Assembly: GCA_027024625.1 (NCBI GenBank)
Contig: JALVRY010000160.1
Location: 1 to 16,935 of the forward strand
Direction: 5' to 3'
DNA: 16,935 nucleotides
Source of the DNA: Thiotrichaceae bacterium
Lineage (GTDB): Bacteria; Pseudomonadota; Gammaproteobacteria; Thiotrichales; Thiotrichaceae
In this document: positions 1 to 7,250 of the stretch, piece after piece
How positions within the stretch are numbered: position 1 is the first letter of the stretch
Layout of the letters: each line of letters opens with the position of its first letter
The notes under the pieces: model-generated
Told to the model about the DNA's origin: nothing
Seen by the model: the letters and a program-made list of their open reading frames with translations, nothing else
Database searches by the model: none
Translations under genes and position numbers: made by a program

Positions 1-30
1 CAAATTATCTACTTCGGTTGTTAATTTTCG

Positions 31-49
31 CCTCATCTTTTAGATGAGG
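31..49 (-). other. Perfect 8-bp hairpin in the leader of the left-edge transcript
   Basis: CCTCATCT (31-38) and AGATGAGG (42-49) form a perfect 8-bp inverted repeat with a 3-base loop. It lies about 100 bases downstream of the minus-strand promoter at 157-184. There is no T tract on either side, so it is unlikely to be an intrinsic terminator. It may be a leader or processing stem of the RNA that continues beyond the edge. Confidence 0.45.
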
Positions 50-156
50 TAGACCTATCATTTTAATACAACCTAACTTAGCTTTGCAATAAAAATCTTA
101 ATCTTTTCCTCTTTAAGAAAGTCGCCGTTCGACGTGTTTCTTGTGAAGAGGCGTGC

Positions 157-184
157 ATTATATACACCCATTCCTAAGCGTCAA
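157..184 (-). promoter_or_regulatory. Strong sigma70 promoter of stable-RNA type, reading off the left edge
   Basis: On the minus strand there is TTGACG (184-179), a 16-bp spacer and a perfect TATAAT (162-157). The -10 box is followed by the discriminator GCACGCC. The bases upstream of the -35 box (about 185-235) are almost pure A/T with A and T tracts, as in an UP element. GC-rich discriminators and UP elements are typical of growth-rate-regulated rRNA and tRNA promoters; E. coli rrnB P1 reads TATAATGCGCC. No open frame of useful size follows on the minus strand down to base 1. I infer that the transcript is an RNA gene, perhaps an rRNA operon, whose body lies outside the window. Confidence 0.7.
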
Positions 185-334
185 CACGTTTATTCATTAT
201 TTTTAATAAAAAGTATAATATTTTTTACACCACAAATAATAACAACAACTTAGCCAACATAATTCTCAGATAAATATTTTACCTTAATAAAGGCGGAAAA
301 GACCTTCACCAAACATTTCTTTCCTCCTAGGCAT

Positions 335-362
335 AAAAAAGCCCTTAATTTAAGGGCTTTTT
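335..362. terminator. Bidirectional intrinsic terminator after bamC
   Basis: GCCCTTA (341-347) pairs with TAAGGGC (351-357) around a 3-base loop. The stem is flanked by six A (335-340) and five T (358-362), so a U tract follows the stem in either direction. It begins about 28 bases past the bamC stop codon on the minus strand, where it would end the dapA-bamC transcript ahead of the stable-RNA promoter. Confidence 0.85.
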
Positions 363-390
363 AGAGTAGTAAACTAACAATATACAAGCA

Positions 391-1509
391 TTATCTTTCG
401 AACTCAGCCTTTAGCTTACTTAATATACCGCGAGCAACTTTCTGACTTACTGGCTGACCTTCTTCATCAGTAACAACTATCATTGTATGCGAACCGGTAT
501 CAGACAAATGAAGTTGGTACTCCTCTCCAACATTAACAGTTTTCTTATTTCCTTTGAAAATTCTTGAGAACCAACCACGCTTCTCTTTATAGCTCTCTCC
601 ACCACGATAAACTACCTTGAAGACACCATCGGCTCTATCCTGTCCTTCTATCGACATACCGATACGCTCCAGCATGACACCAACCTTCAGCCACGTACTT
701 TTTCGACTTTCAGCAACATTTAACACGGGAACACCTTGCAAGGTTGACCATGTTACCTGAGAAGGTGCTTGTGATACCCCACCTTTGACAACTCCTTTTC
801 CACCACCTTGCAGGAATATGCTTAAACGATTTAGAATTTCAGCTTCTAAGCCTGAGTCAGATCCTTTTACTTCCCATTTAACACCTCCTGCATCCAACAA
901 CATCTCTTCAGCACGGCGATGTGAAATAAATACATTCGTCACATTAGCCGATGGACGCTCTACCCGTAGCTTAAATTTATCCCGCGTCCCCGCATCGTAA
1001 GTATCCTGAAATACTTTACCCAAAGCCTTCCTTATCCAGTCCATTGGCAATCCCGCACGATTTTCTGCCCACTCTGTTTCCATAACACCAACACGAGGCT
1101 CGTTACTCTTTAATGCAATACCTAATGATGTCCAGAATGCCGTTAGCTTAGGCCACAAAGAATCAGCAGACGCCTGAACTTCTAACCAAGTCACATTACC
1201 TGCACGTTTCAGTTGTATACCTTGGACACTTGGCAATACTCTCACTCCAGAGGATGTTGCTCCCTGATTACGACCATAGGCAACGGCACTTACTGAGCCA
1301 TTTGAATTAACAGTATAGGTTGAGTCAAACTCAGGCGTTGTTAGATCAGGCGGAACTTCCAATGATTTGACCGATTTACTATTTTTATAATCAATCTTAT
1401 GATCTGGCAATTTCAATGAAGAACTAAAACCAGAACAACTTGCCAACAGTAATGCTGTACTTGTAAAAGTCACGATACTAAGGGGCTTATATTGGGTAAT
1501 TTTTTTCAT
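391..1509 (-). CDS. bamC: BamC, lipoprotein of the outer-membrane beta-barrel assembly machinery
   Basis: This is a predicted outer-membrane lipoprotein of the BAM complex, which folds beta-barrel proteins into the outer membrane. The 372-residue product starts with a lipoprotein signal whose lipobox Leu-Ala-Ser-Cys puts the lipidated Cys at residue 25. Ser at +2 argues for outer-membrane sorting. Residues about 34-60 contain the DYK...LEVPPDLT...P motif of the unstructured BamC segment known to wrap BamD. Two helix-grip domains should follow (about 100-235 and 255-372), with a Gly-rich linker near 236-250. Length and layout fit the family. dapA lies immediately upstream on the same strand, 101 bases away, as in E. 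coli, so the two are probably cotranscribed. The ribosome site (TTAGG) is weak. Confidence 0.93.
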   Translation of the reverse strand: MKKITQYKPLSIVTFTSTALLLASCSGFSSSLKLPDHKIDYKNSKSVKSLEVPPDLTTPEFDSTYTVNSNGSVSAVAYGRNQGATSSGVRVLPSVQGIQLKRAGNVTWLEVQASADSLWPKLTAFWTSLGIALKSNEPRVGVMETEWAENRAGLPMDWIRKALGKVFQDTYDAGTRDKFKLRVERPSANVTNVFISHRRAEEMLLDAGGVKWEVKGSDSGLEAEILNRLSIFLQGGGKGVVKGGVSQAPSQVTWSTLQGVPVLNVAESRKSTWLKVGVMLERIGMSIEGQDRADGVFKVVYRGGESYKEKRGWFSRIFKGNKKTVNVGEEYQLHLSDTGSHTMIVVTDEEGQPVSQKVARGILSKLKAEFER

Positions 1510-1610
1510 AGTAAACCTAATTTATTTAACTAATATTATCCTTTTAAGGTGCTGATGAATAAACTAATCTGTTGGGATATTTTTTAATTATTCAAAGCAC
1601 TCTCAAAAGC

Positions 1611-2495
1611 TTACTCTATTATATTAACGTCCGCATATTCCATTGCTGTAAGTAGCTCGTCGCGACACCTATTTGCAAATGGCGTTAGTGGTAGGCGTAT
1701 TCCTTCACTACCATAGCCCATCTTATGCATCGCCCACTTTACTGGAATGGGATTTGCTTCTAAGAACAGAGCACTGTGTAATTTTTCCAGCTTCACATTA
1801 ATCGCTTCTGCGCCTGAACGATCTCCCGCAATTGCCAACTTACACATTTCATGCATTGCCGCAGGGGCAACATTTGCTGTTACAGAGATATCGCCTTTTC
1901 CACCCATTAACATGAGCTCCATTGCAGTTCCATCGTCACCACTAATAACATCCAAACTATCACCACAGCGATTCATAATATCTTTAGCTCGTTGCAGGTC
2001 ACCTGTGGCCTCTTTAATTGCCACAATATTTTCCATGGCCGCTAGACGCTCAACCGTTTCTGGCAATATATCGCAAGCCGTTCTTCCTGGTACATTGTAG
2101 AGTATTTGCGGCACTGAAACTTGCTCTGCAATTTTCTTATAATGCAGATAAAGACCTTCTTGTGTGGGTTTATTATAGTACGGAGTTACCAAAAGACAGG
2201 CATCAGCACCATCTTCTTTTGCACTTTTTGTTAATTCTAGAGCTTCATGCGTACTATTTGATCCAGTTCCTGCAATCACGGGAATCTTTCCAGCCACTAA
2301 TTTTATCACCTGTTTCACGACATGGCGGTGCTCTTTATGCGTTAATGTTGCAGACTCGCCGGTAGTCCCCATTGCAACAATTGCATCTGTTCCATTCTCA
2401 AGATGAAAAGCAACCAAAGCCTCTAGGGCCGCCTCGTCAATATCTCCATTTTCTGTCATTGGTGTAATTAAAGCCACCATACTACCGTGAAACAT
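1611..2495 (-). CDS. dapA: 4-hydroxy-tetrahydrodipicolinate synthase
   Basis: This cytoplasmic TIM-barrel aldolase condenses pyruvate with aspartate semialdehyde, the first committed step to diaminopimelate (cell wall) and lysine. All expected active-site residues are visible and match E. coli numbering: Lys161 (Schiff base, in AIKEATGD), the triad Thr44 (GTTGES), Tyr107 (TPYYNKP) and Tyr133, and Arg138 (NVPGRT). The length of 294 residues is standard. The start is supported by GGAGAG about 6 bases before the ATG. The gene precedes bamC on the same strand and is divergent from bcp, an arrangement also seen around E. coli dapA (where gcvR intervenes before bcp). Nothing looks damaged. Confidence 0.97.
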   Translation of the reverse strand: MFHGSMVALITPMTENGDIDEAALEALVAFHLENGTDAIVAMGTTGESATLTHKEHRHVVKQVIKLVAGKIPVIAGTGSNSTHEALELTKSAKEDGADACLLVTPYYNKPTQEGLYLHYKKIAEQVSVPQILYNVPGRTACDILPETVERLAAMENIVAIKEATGDLQRAKDIMNRCGDSLDVISGDDGTAMELMLMGGKGDISVTANVAPAAMHEMCKLAIAGDRSGAEAINVKLEKLHSALFLEANPIPVKWAMHKMGYGSEGIRLPLTPFANRCRDELLTAMEYADVNIIE

Positions 2496-2721
2496 TTATC
2501 TCTCCAGATACCAAGAATTGGGAATTACCCCTTTCCGAAAATAAATTTCACATGCAGTCTACTTATGCCGATTACTAAAAACAAGCAATTTGGACACACC
2601 CAGACCAACTGCATTACAATCAGAACAAACGAAACGCTTATAACAAAATATTTTTATTGCAACATAATGAACCTTACGAGTGTTTCTGTATTCAAACTTA
2701 AAACACAAAGTGTACAAACCT

Positions 2722-3189
2722 ATGACTATATCGCTTAATAACCCCGTTCCCGACTTTTCTGGCTCTGCTACGTCTGAAACAACTTTCCGCTTGTCTGACT
2801 ATGTAGGCAAAAAAAACATTATCATCTATTTTTACCCTAAAGACAGCACGCCAGGCTGCACAACAGAAGGGCAGAATTTTCGTGACCTATATGCCGAATT
2901 TCAAGCACTTGATACCGAAATTTTTGGCGTATCACGTGACAGCATGAGAAAACATGAAAATTTCAAAGCCAAACAAGAATTTCCTTTTGAACTCATCTCT
3001 GATGAAGATGAAACCATATGCAAACACTTTGATGTGATTAAACTCAAAAAACTCTATGGACGTGAATATATGGGAATTGTTCGCAGCACATTTCTTATTA
3101 ATAAACAGGGTGTACTCACCCATGAATGGCGTAATGTAAAAGTTAAGGGACATGTTGATGAAGTACTTCAGGCAGTAAAAAGCCTATAA
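2722..3189 (+). CDS. bcp: Bcp/PrxQ-type thioredoxin-dependent thiol peroxidase
   Basis: This is a peroxiredoxin of the Bcp/PrxQ group, which reduces hydrogen peroxide and organic hydroperoxides in the cytoplasm. The 155-residue protein from ATG 2722 has family length; a frame extension to a GTG at 2680 would add 14 residues unlike the family. The core motif FYPKDSTPGCTTEGQ places the peroxidatic Cys at 46. The conserved Arg before TFLI is at 121. The resolving Cys that many Bcp proteins carry five residues after the peroxidatic one is absent (Gln51). The only other Cys is 100, in the stretch DETIC, equivalent to a non-resolving Cys of E. coli Bcp. It may therefore work as a 1-Cys enzyme or use Cys100. 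No clear ribosome site precedes the ATG. It is divergent from dapA. Confidence 0.93.
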   Translation: MTISLNNPVPDFSGSATSETTFRLSDYVGKKNIIIYFYPKDSTPGCTTEGQNFRDLYAEFQALDTEIFGVSRDSMRKHENFKAKQEFPFELISDEDETICKHFDVIKLKKLYGREYMGIVRSTFLINKQGVLTHEWRNVKVKGHVDEVLQAVKSL

Positions 3190-3289
3190 GCTTTTCTATA
3201 AAACTTACGTATCAAACCAACGTGTAATGCAGCTATAGAATGGGCAATATGCCCTGTACTTATCCACAACCGAGGTAAACAACTACGTA

Positions 3290-4693
3290 ATGACAAACAA
3301 CAACAATCGTTTGTTCGTGCTGGATACTAATGTACTCATGCACGACCCCATGGCCATGTTCCATTTTCAGGAACATGATATTTTTATCCCCATGATCGTT
3401 CTAGAAGAGCTCGATAACGGAAAAAAAGGACTTTCAGAAGTTGCTCGAAACGTCCGCCAAGTAAGCCGATATATAGATGACCTTGTAACCGCATACGATA
3501 ACGGTATCGAAGAAGGCATCCCGCTAATTTGCCACCCCATGTTCAACAGTGAGAATCCACCACTACTGGGGCGTTTATATTTTCAAACAGAAACACTCAA
3601 CGAAGAAATTCCACAAAACCTATCTTGTGACAAAGCAGATAACAACATTCTTGCCGTCGCACTCGCTTTACAAAAAAAGTACCCTGCACGCCTTGTTACA
3701 CTAGTATCCAAAGACATCAATCTACGCATAAAAGCCAATGTTGCTCAAATATCAGTTGAAGATTACTTTAATGATCAAGTATTGGAAGATGCAGACCTGC
3801 TACCCTCTGGTTTTCACCATCTACCCAAAGACTTTTGGGAAACACATAGTAAAAACATGGAAGCATGGCAAGAAGATGGGCACTCATTCTATAACTTAAC
3901 CGGTCCATTAATTAAAAATTGGAACTCAGGGGAATTTATTTTCCTGACAGGTGAACAAGCTTTTCAATCTATCGTGCGTGAAGTTCACGATGACCATGCG
4001 GTTATCGAAACCGTACAAGACTTCACACAAAAACGTCATGCAGTTTGGGGAATTCGAGCTTTAAATCTCGAACAAAATTTCGCCCTTAACTTATTAACCG
4101 ATCCCAAAGTTGATTTTGTCACTCTAATGGGAGCCGCTGGAACAGGCAAGACATTGCTTACATTAGCTGCAGGCTTATCGCAAGTATTGGATGAACAACT
4201 TTACAAAGAAATCATTATGACACGAGTTACCGTCCCTGTTGCTGATGATATTGGTTTCTTACCCGGTACAGAAGAAGAGAAAATGGCACCGTGGATGGGA
4301 GCATTGATGGATAACCTTGAAGTCCTCACTCAGCCCAGCAGTGGTGGAGATTGGGGACGCAATGCTACCGATGAATTCTTGATGAGCAAAATAAAAATTC
4401 GTTCATTAAATTTTATGCGAGGCCGTACCTTCCTCAATCGCTATATCATTGTAGACGAAGCTCAAAACCTAACACCTAAACAAATGAAAACACTGATCAC
4501 CCGTGCAGGACCTGGTACAAAAGTCATTTGCCTTGGCAATGTTGCACAGATTGATACACCTTACCTCACAGAAAACTCATCAGGCTTAACTTATGTAGTA
4601 GAGCGCTTCAAAAAGTGGGAATTCAGTGGGCACATCACGCTACAACGTGGAGAAAGATCACGCTTAGCTGATTTTGCATCTGATAATCTTTAA
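3290..4693 (+). CDS. PIN-PhoH two-domain ATPase/ribonuclease-like protein (PhoH2/YlaK type)
   Basis: The 467-residue protein joins an N-terminal PIN nuclease domain (about 6-160) to a C-terminal PhoH-type P-loop ATPase (about 255-467). PIN acidic residues visible are Asp12 (VLDTNVLMHD), Glu39/40 (VLEELDNGKKG), Asp114 and Asp117 (CDKADNNIL) and Asp142 (VSKDINLR). The Walker A motif GAAGTGKT is at 281-288 and Walker B IIVDEAQN at 386-393. This is the PhoH2 architecture, reported in other bacteria to unwind and cut RNA. The role in this organism is inferred. A GAGG lies 14 bases before the ATG, rather far. It follows bcp after 100 bases on the same strand and may have its own promoter. It is distinct from the short phoH (ybeZ) next to ybeY. 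Confidence 0.93.
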   Translation: MTNNNNRLFVLDTNVLMHDPMAMFHFQEHDIFIPMIVLEELDNGKKGLSEVARNVRQVSRYIDDLVTAYDNGIEEGIPLICHPMFNSENPPLLGRLYFQTETLNEEIPQNLSCDKADNNILAVALALQKKYPARLVTLVSKDINLRIKANVAQISVEDYFNDQVLEDADLLPSGFHHLPKDFWETHSKNMEAWQEDGHSFYNLTGPLIKNWNSGEFIFLTGEQAFQSIVREVHDDHAVIETVQDFTQKRHAVWGIRALNLEQNFALNLLTDPKVDFVTLMGAAGTGKTLLTLAAGLSQVLDEQLYKEIIMTRVTVPVADDIGFLPGTEEEKMAPWMGALMDNLEVLTQPSSGGDWGRNATDEFLMSKIKIRSLNFMRGRTFLNRYIIVDEAQNLTPKQMKTLITRAGPGTKVICLGNVAQIDTPYLTENSSGLTYVVERFKKWEFSGHITLQRGERSRLADFASDNL

Positions 4694-4698
4694 GCAAC

Positions 4699-4737
4699 AA
4701 ATCCACTTACGGCATATACTTAGCCATAAGTGGATTT
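4699..4737. terminator. Stem-loop between convergent phoH-like gene and nudF
   Basis: A perfect 11-bp inverted repeat, AAATCCACTTA (4699-4709) and TAAGTGGATTT (4727-4737), starts five bases after the PIN-PhoH stop codon. A further GGC/GCC pairing lies inside the loop. The 3' side ends in TTTATATAT rather than a long T tract. On the minus strand it lies about 30 bases past the nudF stop, so it could stop both transcripts. I call it a likely bidirectional terminator on position and stem strength. Confidence 0.6.
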
Positions 4738-4766
4738 ATATATGAGCTTGCTCCCCTAAGCAAAAA

Positions 4767-5342
4767 CTAAGCCAATCTTAATGCCAACCACTGCAAAGAA
4801 ATAATTGCTAAAGATGATTTAATCTTCCCCTCTTTTAACCATTGCATTACGGTATTGCGAGGCATAATTGAAACCTTTATATCTTCATTTTCACTTTCTA
4901 AACCAAAAATTCCCTCTTGCACTTGCGATAAGTCCAAAGGTGCATAATACAAACTTAGCAACTCTGTTGAACCACCCGCACTAGGATAGTATTCCAGCAT
5001 AAATTCAAGCTCTTTGATTTCACAGCCCGCCTCCTCAATAGCCTCCCGCCGAGCAACATCCTCATTACTTTCCCCCACTTCAACAATACCCGCAACAATC
5101 TCCAGCATCCATGCATCTTGTTTATTGCGTAACGCTGCACCAGTGCGAAACTGCTCGACCAGCAATAATGTATCGGCAACAGGATCATGAATCAGCACAG
5201 CGACCGCATTACCCCGCTCAAAAATTTCCCGTTTTATAATTCCCGAATAACCACCACGATAAAGCTCATGTTGAAATTCATATTGCTCAATCTTAAAAAA
5301 GCCCTTATAGGGCGTATTTTTATTTATTATTTTAAATTCCAT
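4767..5342 (-). CDS. nudF: ADP-ribose pyrophosphatase (Nudix hydrolase)
   Basis: This Nudix enzyme is predicted to split ADP-ribose, and perhaps related nucleoside-diphosphate sugars, into AMP and ribose 5-phosphate in the cytoplasm. The Nudix box GX5EX7REUXEEXGU is complete at residues 85-107 (GIVEVGE, then REAIEEAGC); the glutamates bind the metal. The N-terminal part resembles the E. coli NudF pattern, with VAVLIHDP...LLLVEQFR at 47-66. YYPSAGGSTE (about 118-127) after the box is typical of the ADP-ribose class. The length of 191 residues is usual for a homodimer of this family. The ATG has a modest AGAG ahead of it. It is convergent with the PIN-PhoH gene and divergent from the TetR-type gene. 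Substrate assignment within Nudix is by family resemblance. Confidence 0.88.
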   Translation of the reverse strand: MEFKIINKNTPYKGFFKIEQYEFQHELYRGGYSGIIKREIFERGNAVAVLIHDPVADTLLLVEQFRTGAALRNKQDAWMLEIVAGIVEVGESNEDVARREAIEEAGCEIKELEFMLEYYPSAGGSTELLSLYYAPLDLSQVQEGIFGLESENEDIKVSIMPRNTVMQWLKEGKIKSSLAIISLQWLALRLA

Positions 5343-5406
5343 AGAGTTACTCTAACGTATGCTACAAAGGCATAACAGTTTACACGACTTCAGCACAATG
5401 ACTCCA

Positions 5407-5435
5407 TTGACAAGTTTCACAACAACTCATAAAAT
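5407..5435 (+). promoter_or_regulatory. Sigma70 promoter for the TetR-type gene
   Basis: A perfect -35 box TTGACA (5407-5412), a 17-bp spacer and the -10 box TAAAAT (5430-5435, five of six consensus bases) read toward the TetR-type gene. Transcription would start near 5442, leaving a leader of about 85 bases before the ATG at 5528. No other consensus pair as good lies between nudF and this gene. Confidence 0.75.
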
Positions 5436-5469
5436 CATTAAGTAATTACTCACTTACTTTAGAAAATGT

Positions 5470-5482
5470 AAAGGTGACCTTT
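5470..5482. promoter_or_regulatory. Palindromic candidate operator upstream of the TetR-type gene
   Basis: AAAGGT (5470-5475) and ACCTTT (5477-5482) form a perfect inverted repeat around one central base. It lies just downstream of the predicted start of transcription and about 45 bases before the regulator's ATG. TetR-family repressors usually bind such short palindromes near their own promoter, so self-repression is a reasonable inference, but binding is not shown by the sequence. Confidence 0.45.
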
Positions 5483-5527
5483 CTTGTATATAAAATACTT
5501 TCACAGTCTCTGTTAACTAAAATCAAA

Positions 5528-6133
5528 ATGCGAAAACCACACAAAGAGCGTAAATTAGAAATTATACAAAGTACTCTGGATTTATCAGCAGAGTTAGGCG
5601 TAAAAAAAGTAACCACACAAGCAATCGCTGACCATATTGGCGTTTCACAAGCTACTATCTTTCGGCATTTTAAAACCCGAGATGATATTTTTGCCGACGC
5701 CATTGAATGGCTGGCCAACAGCTTATTTGAAACTTTATCAGATTGCTTTAACAATAAATTAGCTGCCGACAAACAACTACAGAAACTATTAACAAAACAA
5801 CTGCATTTCATCAGCAAAAACAAGGGTATTCCACGTTTACTCTTTTCAGATCGTTTACATTTAGAATCCCCAGTATTAAAAAAATCCGTACAACAAATTA
5901 TGCAGCGTTACACCAAGCAAGTCGCCACATTAATACAGCAAGGTGCTGAATCGGGAGACTTTCGTAAAGATATTGACGCTGATAAAGCCGCAGTATTTGT
6001 TGCAGCCTTAATACAAGGCTCTATTATACGGTGGTCTATTTTTGACTTTAACTTTGACCTTGAAGCCGAGGCCAACGAGCTTTGGCGTTTTATCAGAGCA
6101 TCATTAATTTACGTCCCAAAAGAACCTATCTAG
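5528..6133 (+). CDS. TetR/AcrR-family transcriptional regulator
   Basis: This 201-residue protein has an N-terminal TetR DNA-binding domain (about 6-56). The helix-turn-helix lies in VTTQAIADHIGVSQATIFRHF, followed by the usual K/R-x-x-DDIF segment. The rest (about 70-195) is an alpha-helical ligand-binding and dimer domain without a signature I can name, so the effector is unknown. I prefer ATG 5528 to the in-frame GTG 5474: the GTG would run the coding region through the palindrome at 5470-5482 and add 18 residues before a normal TetR start. Neither start has a good ribosome site. The cytochrome gene begins 42 bases downstream on the same strand, so they are probably cotranscribed, and the regulator may control it. 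Confidence 0.9.
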   Translation: MRKPHKERKLEIIQSTLDLSAELGVKKVTTQAIADHIGVSQATIFRHFKTRDDIFADAIEWLANSLFETLSDCFNNKLAADKQLQKLLTKQLHFISKNKGIPRLLFSDRLHLESPVLKKSVQQIMQRYTKQVATLIQQGAESGDFRKDIDADKAAVFVAALIQGSIIRWSIFDFNFDLEAEANELWRFIRASLIYVPKEPI

Positions 6134-6175
6134 AAAACTAAGCCTACAAACCACAAAATTATTTAAGGAAATATT

Positions 6176-6643
6176 ATGTGTAAATTATGTTGGATACTTT
6201 CATTGCTACTGCTTCTTACTGTAGGAGCATTAACTTATACCTTTGTTATAAAAGGCGAAACTGTTGCAGCAAGCGATGGACGGCAGGCAATTATGCTACC
6301 AGAAGGAGAACGCGACCTTGTATTAAGCGAAATGCGAGCCTTTCTTGAGGCCGTACAAGGTATTATTACAGCAAGCAATAAGGACGATATGGGCGCAGTT
6401 GAAAAACATGCAAAAGCAGTTGGTTTTGCAGCTCAAAAAGGCGTACCAGCCTCTTTAATGAAAAAGCTTCCCCTCGCATTTAAAAAACTAGGCATGGGGA
6501 CTCATAAGGCATTTGATCAGTTAGCAATGGATGCATCTAGCCTTGGTGATAAATCTCAGGTTATGGAATCACTTGGAATACTTATGCAAAATTGTATTGC
6601 TTGTCATGCTGCATACCGTATTGATCCTGAAATACAGAAATAA
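6176..6643 (+). CDS. Membrane-anchored class II cytochrome c (cytochrome c'/c556-like)
   Basis: The product has 155 residues. A hydrophobic N-terminal helix (about 5-26) serves as a signal anchor or uncleaved signal. A mostly helical periplasmic domain follows, ending in a single heme site CIACH near residue 140-144 (in QNCIACHAAYRID). One C-terminal CxxCH on a four-helix bundle is the hallmark of class II cytochromes c. Met53 in the first helix (LSEMRAFLEAV) sits where the sixth heme ligand of c556-type members lies, so a low-spin electron-transfer role is possible. AAGGA lies 7 bases before the ATG. It probably shares a transcript with the TetR-type gene. Its redox partner is unknown; the neighbouring convergent gene encodes a membrane protein. 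Confidence 0.82.
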   Translation: MCKLCWILSLLLLLTVGALTYTFVIKGETVAASDGRQAIMLPEGERDLVLSEMRAFLEAVQGIITASNKDDMGAVEKHAKAVGFAAQKGVPASLMKKLPLAFKKLGMGTHKAFDQLAMDASSLGDKSQVMESLGILMQNCIACHAAYRIDPEIQK

Positions 6644-6672
6644 CGATAGAAACACTCAATAAGAAAATACCA

Positions 6673-6703
6673 TTTAGCCAAGGCAATATCTCCCTTGGCT
6701 AAA
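6673..6703. terminator. Stem-loop between convergent cytochrome and DUF6789-like genes
   Basis: TTTAGCCAAGG (6673-6683) and CCTTGGCTAAA (6693-6703) form a perfect 11-bp stem with a 9-base loop. It lies 30 bases past the cytochrome stop codon and 11 bases past the stop of the convergent gene. The T tracts are poor (ATTTTC on the minus strand). Its place between two convergent stops makes a shared terminator likely. Confidence 0.6.
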
Positions 6704-6714
6704 CGAAAAATCAT

Positions 6715-7122
6715 TTATCGACTATAAACAAAACCCAACACCGCACCAAATATAATGTGCAATATCAATGTCATAACGGCAGCCATCATTCCCATATTCA
6801 TAGCAAATACACCTGCTCCCATCATGGTCATAACAACGAGCATCATAGCCAACCAGCCAATAACACCTAATATAATGCCTTTTACCACAAAGCTATTTGA
6901 AGGCAATAATGGATTAATCAAAGAAAAAGCAAGTCCGTACCCCACTGTACCAATCATAAAGTGAGCTAGCCAACCCATTACGGCAGAACCTCCCATTTTG
7001 CTTGCTAACATGGCGATAACGTCTAACTCTGGCATAAAACCCATTTTGGCTTTCATTATCATGAGCAGCGAAAGTACCACAGTTCCGATAAAACCCGCGA
7101 TAAGTCCTCGTAAAATATCCAT
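6715..7122 (-). CDS. Small Met-rich integral membrane protein, DUF6789-like
   Basis: The 135-residue product is almost wholly hydrophobic, with four probable membrane helices (about 5-24, 46-69, 80-102 and 107-132). The pattern IAGFIGT...MPELDVIAML...GWLAHFMIGT...GAVLGFVY agrees with my recollection of the DUF6789 family of uncharacterised bacterial membrane proteins. Met makes up 19 of 135 residues (14 percent), concentrated in helices 1, 3 and 4. The polar residues His54 and Asp34/Glu32 are the only obvious candidates for a conserved site. The start is firm: AAGGGAGG lies about 5 bases before the ATG. It is convergent with the cytochrome gene. No biochemical role is known to me; a redox or metal link is only suggested by the neighbour. 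Confidence 0.75.
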   Translation of the reverse strand: MDILRGLIAGFIGTVVLSLLMIMKAKMGFMPELDVIAMLASKMGGSAVMGWLAHFMIGTVGYGLAFSLINPLLPSNSFVVKGIILGVIGWLAMMLVVMTMMGAGVFAMNMGMMAAVMTLILHIIFGAVLGFVYSR

Positions 7123-7250
7123 AATATCCTCCCTTATAATAGTAATTATGATTACGAATATTTATTCTCTTTGGATGCTACTTATTCGCCGGATACAAAT
7201 ATTGCATCAACTCAATAAATTTCAGGGAATACTGAAACAAGTAGACTAAA

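Noticed and set aside
2520..2536. GGGAATTACCCC partial palindrome upstream of dapA as an operator
   Set aside because: Short arms, no promoter boxes around it and no known dapA regulator site to match.
2487..2738. Plus-strand open frame of 83 codons across the dapA-bcp gap
   Set aside because: It overlaps the dapA start on the other strand, has no ribosome site, and its composition (Thr, Asn, Ile, Cys scatter) looks like translated AT-rich intergenic DNA.
3242..3254. GGGCA-ATA-TGCCC hairpin between bcp and the PIN-PhoH gene as a terminator
   Set aside because: The stem is only 5 bp and is followed by TGTACTTATCC, not a T tract, so it is too weak to call.
3290..4693. PIN-PhoH gene as a toxin-antitoxin module
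   Set aside because: In some actinobacteria phoH2 is coupled to an upstream antitoxin-like gene; here the upstream gene is bcp and no small antitoxin ORF lies in the 100-base gap.
7123..7250. Gap between the DUF6789-like and FimV-like genes as a site of a small gene or RNA
   Set aside because: It shows only the strong ribosome site of the DUF6789-like gene and no structure worth naming.
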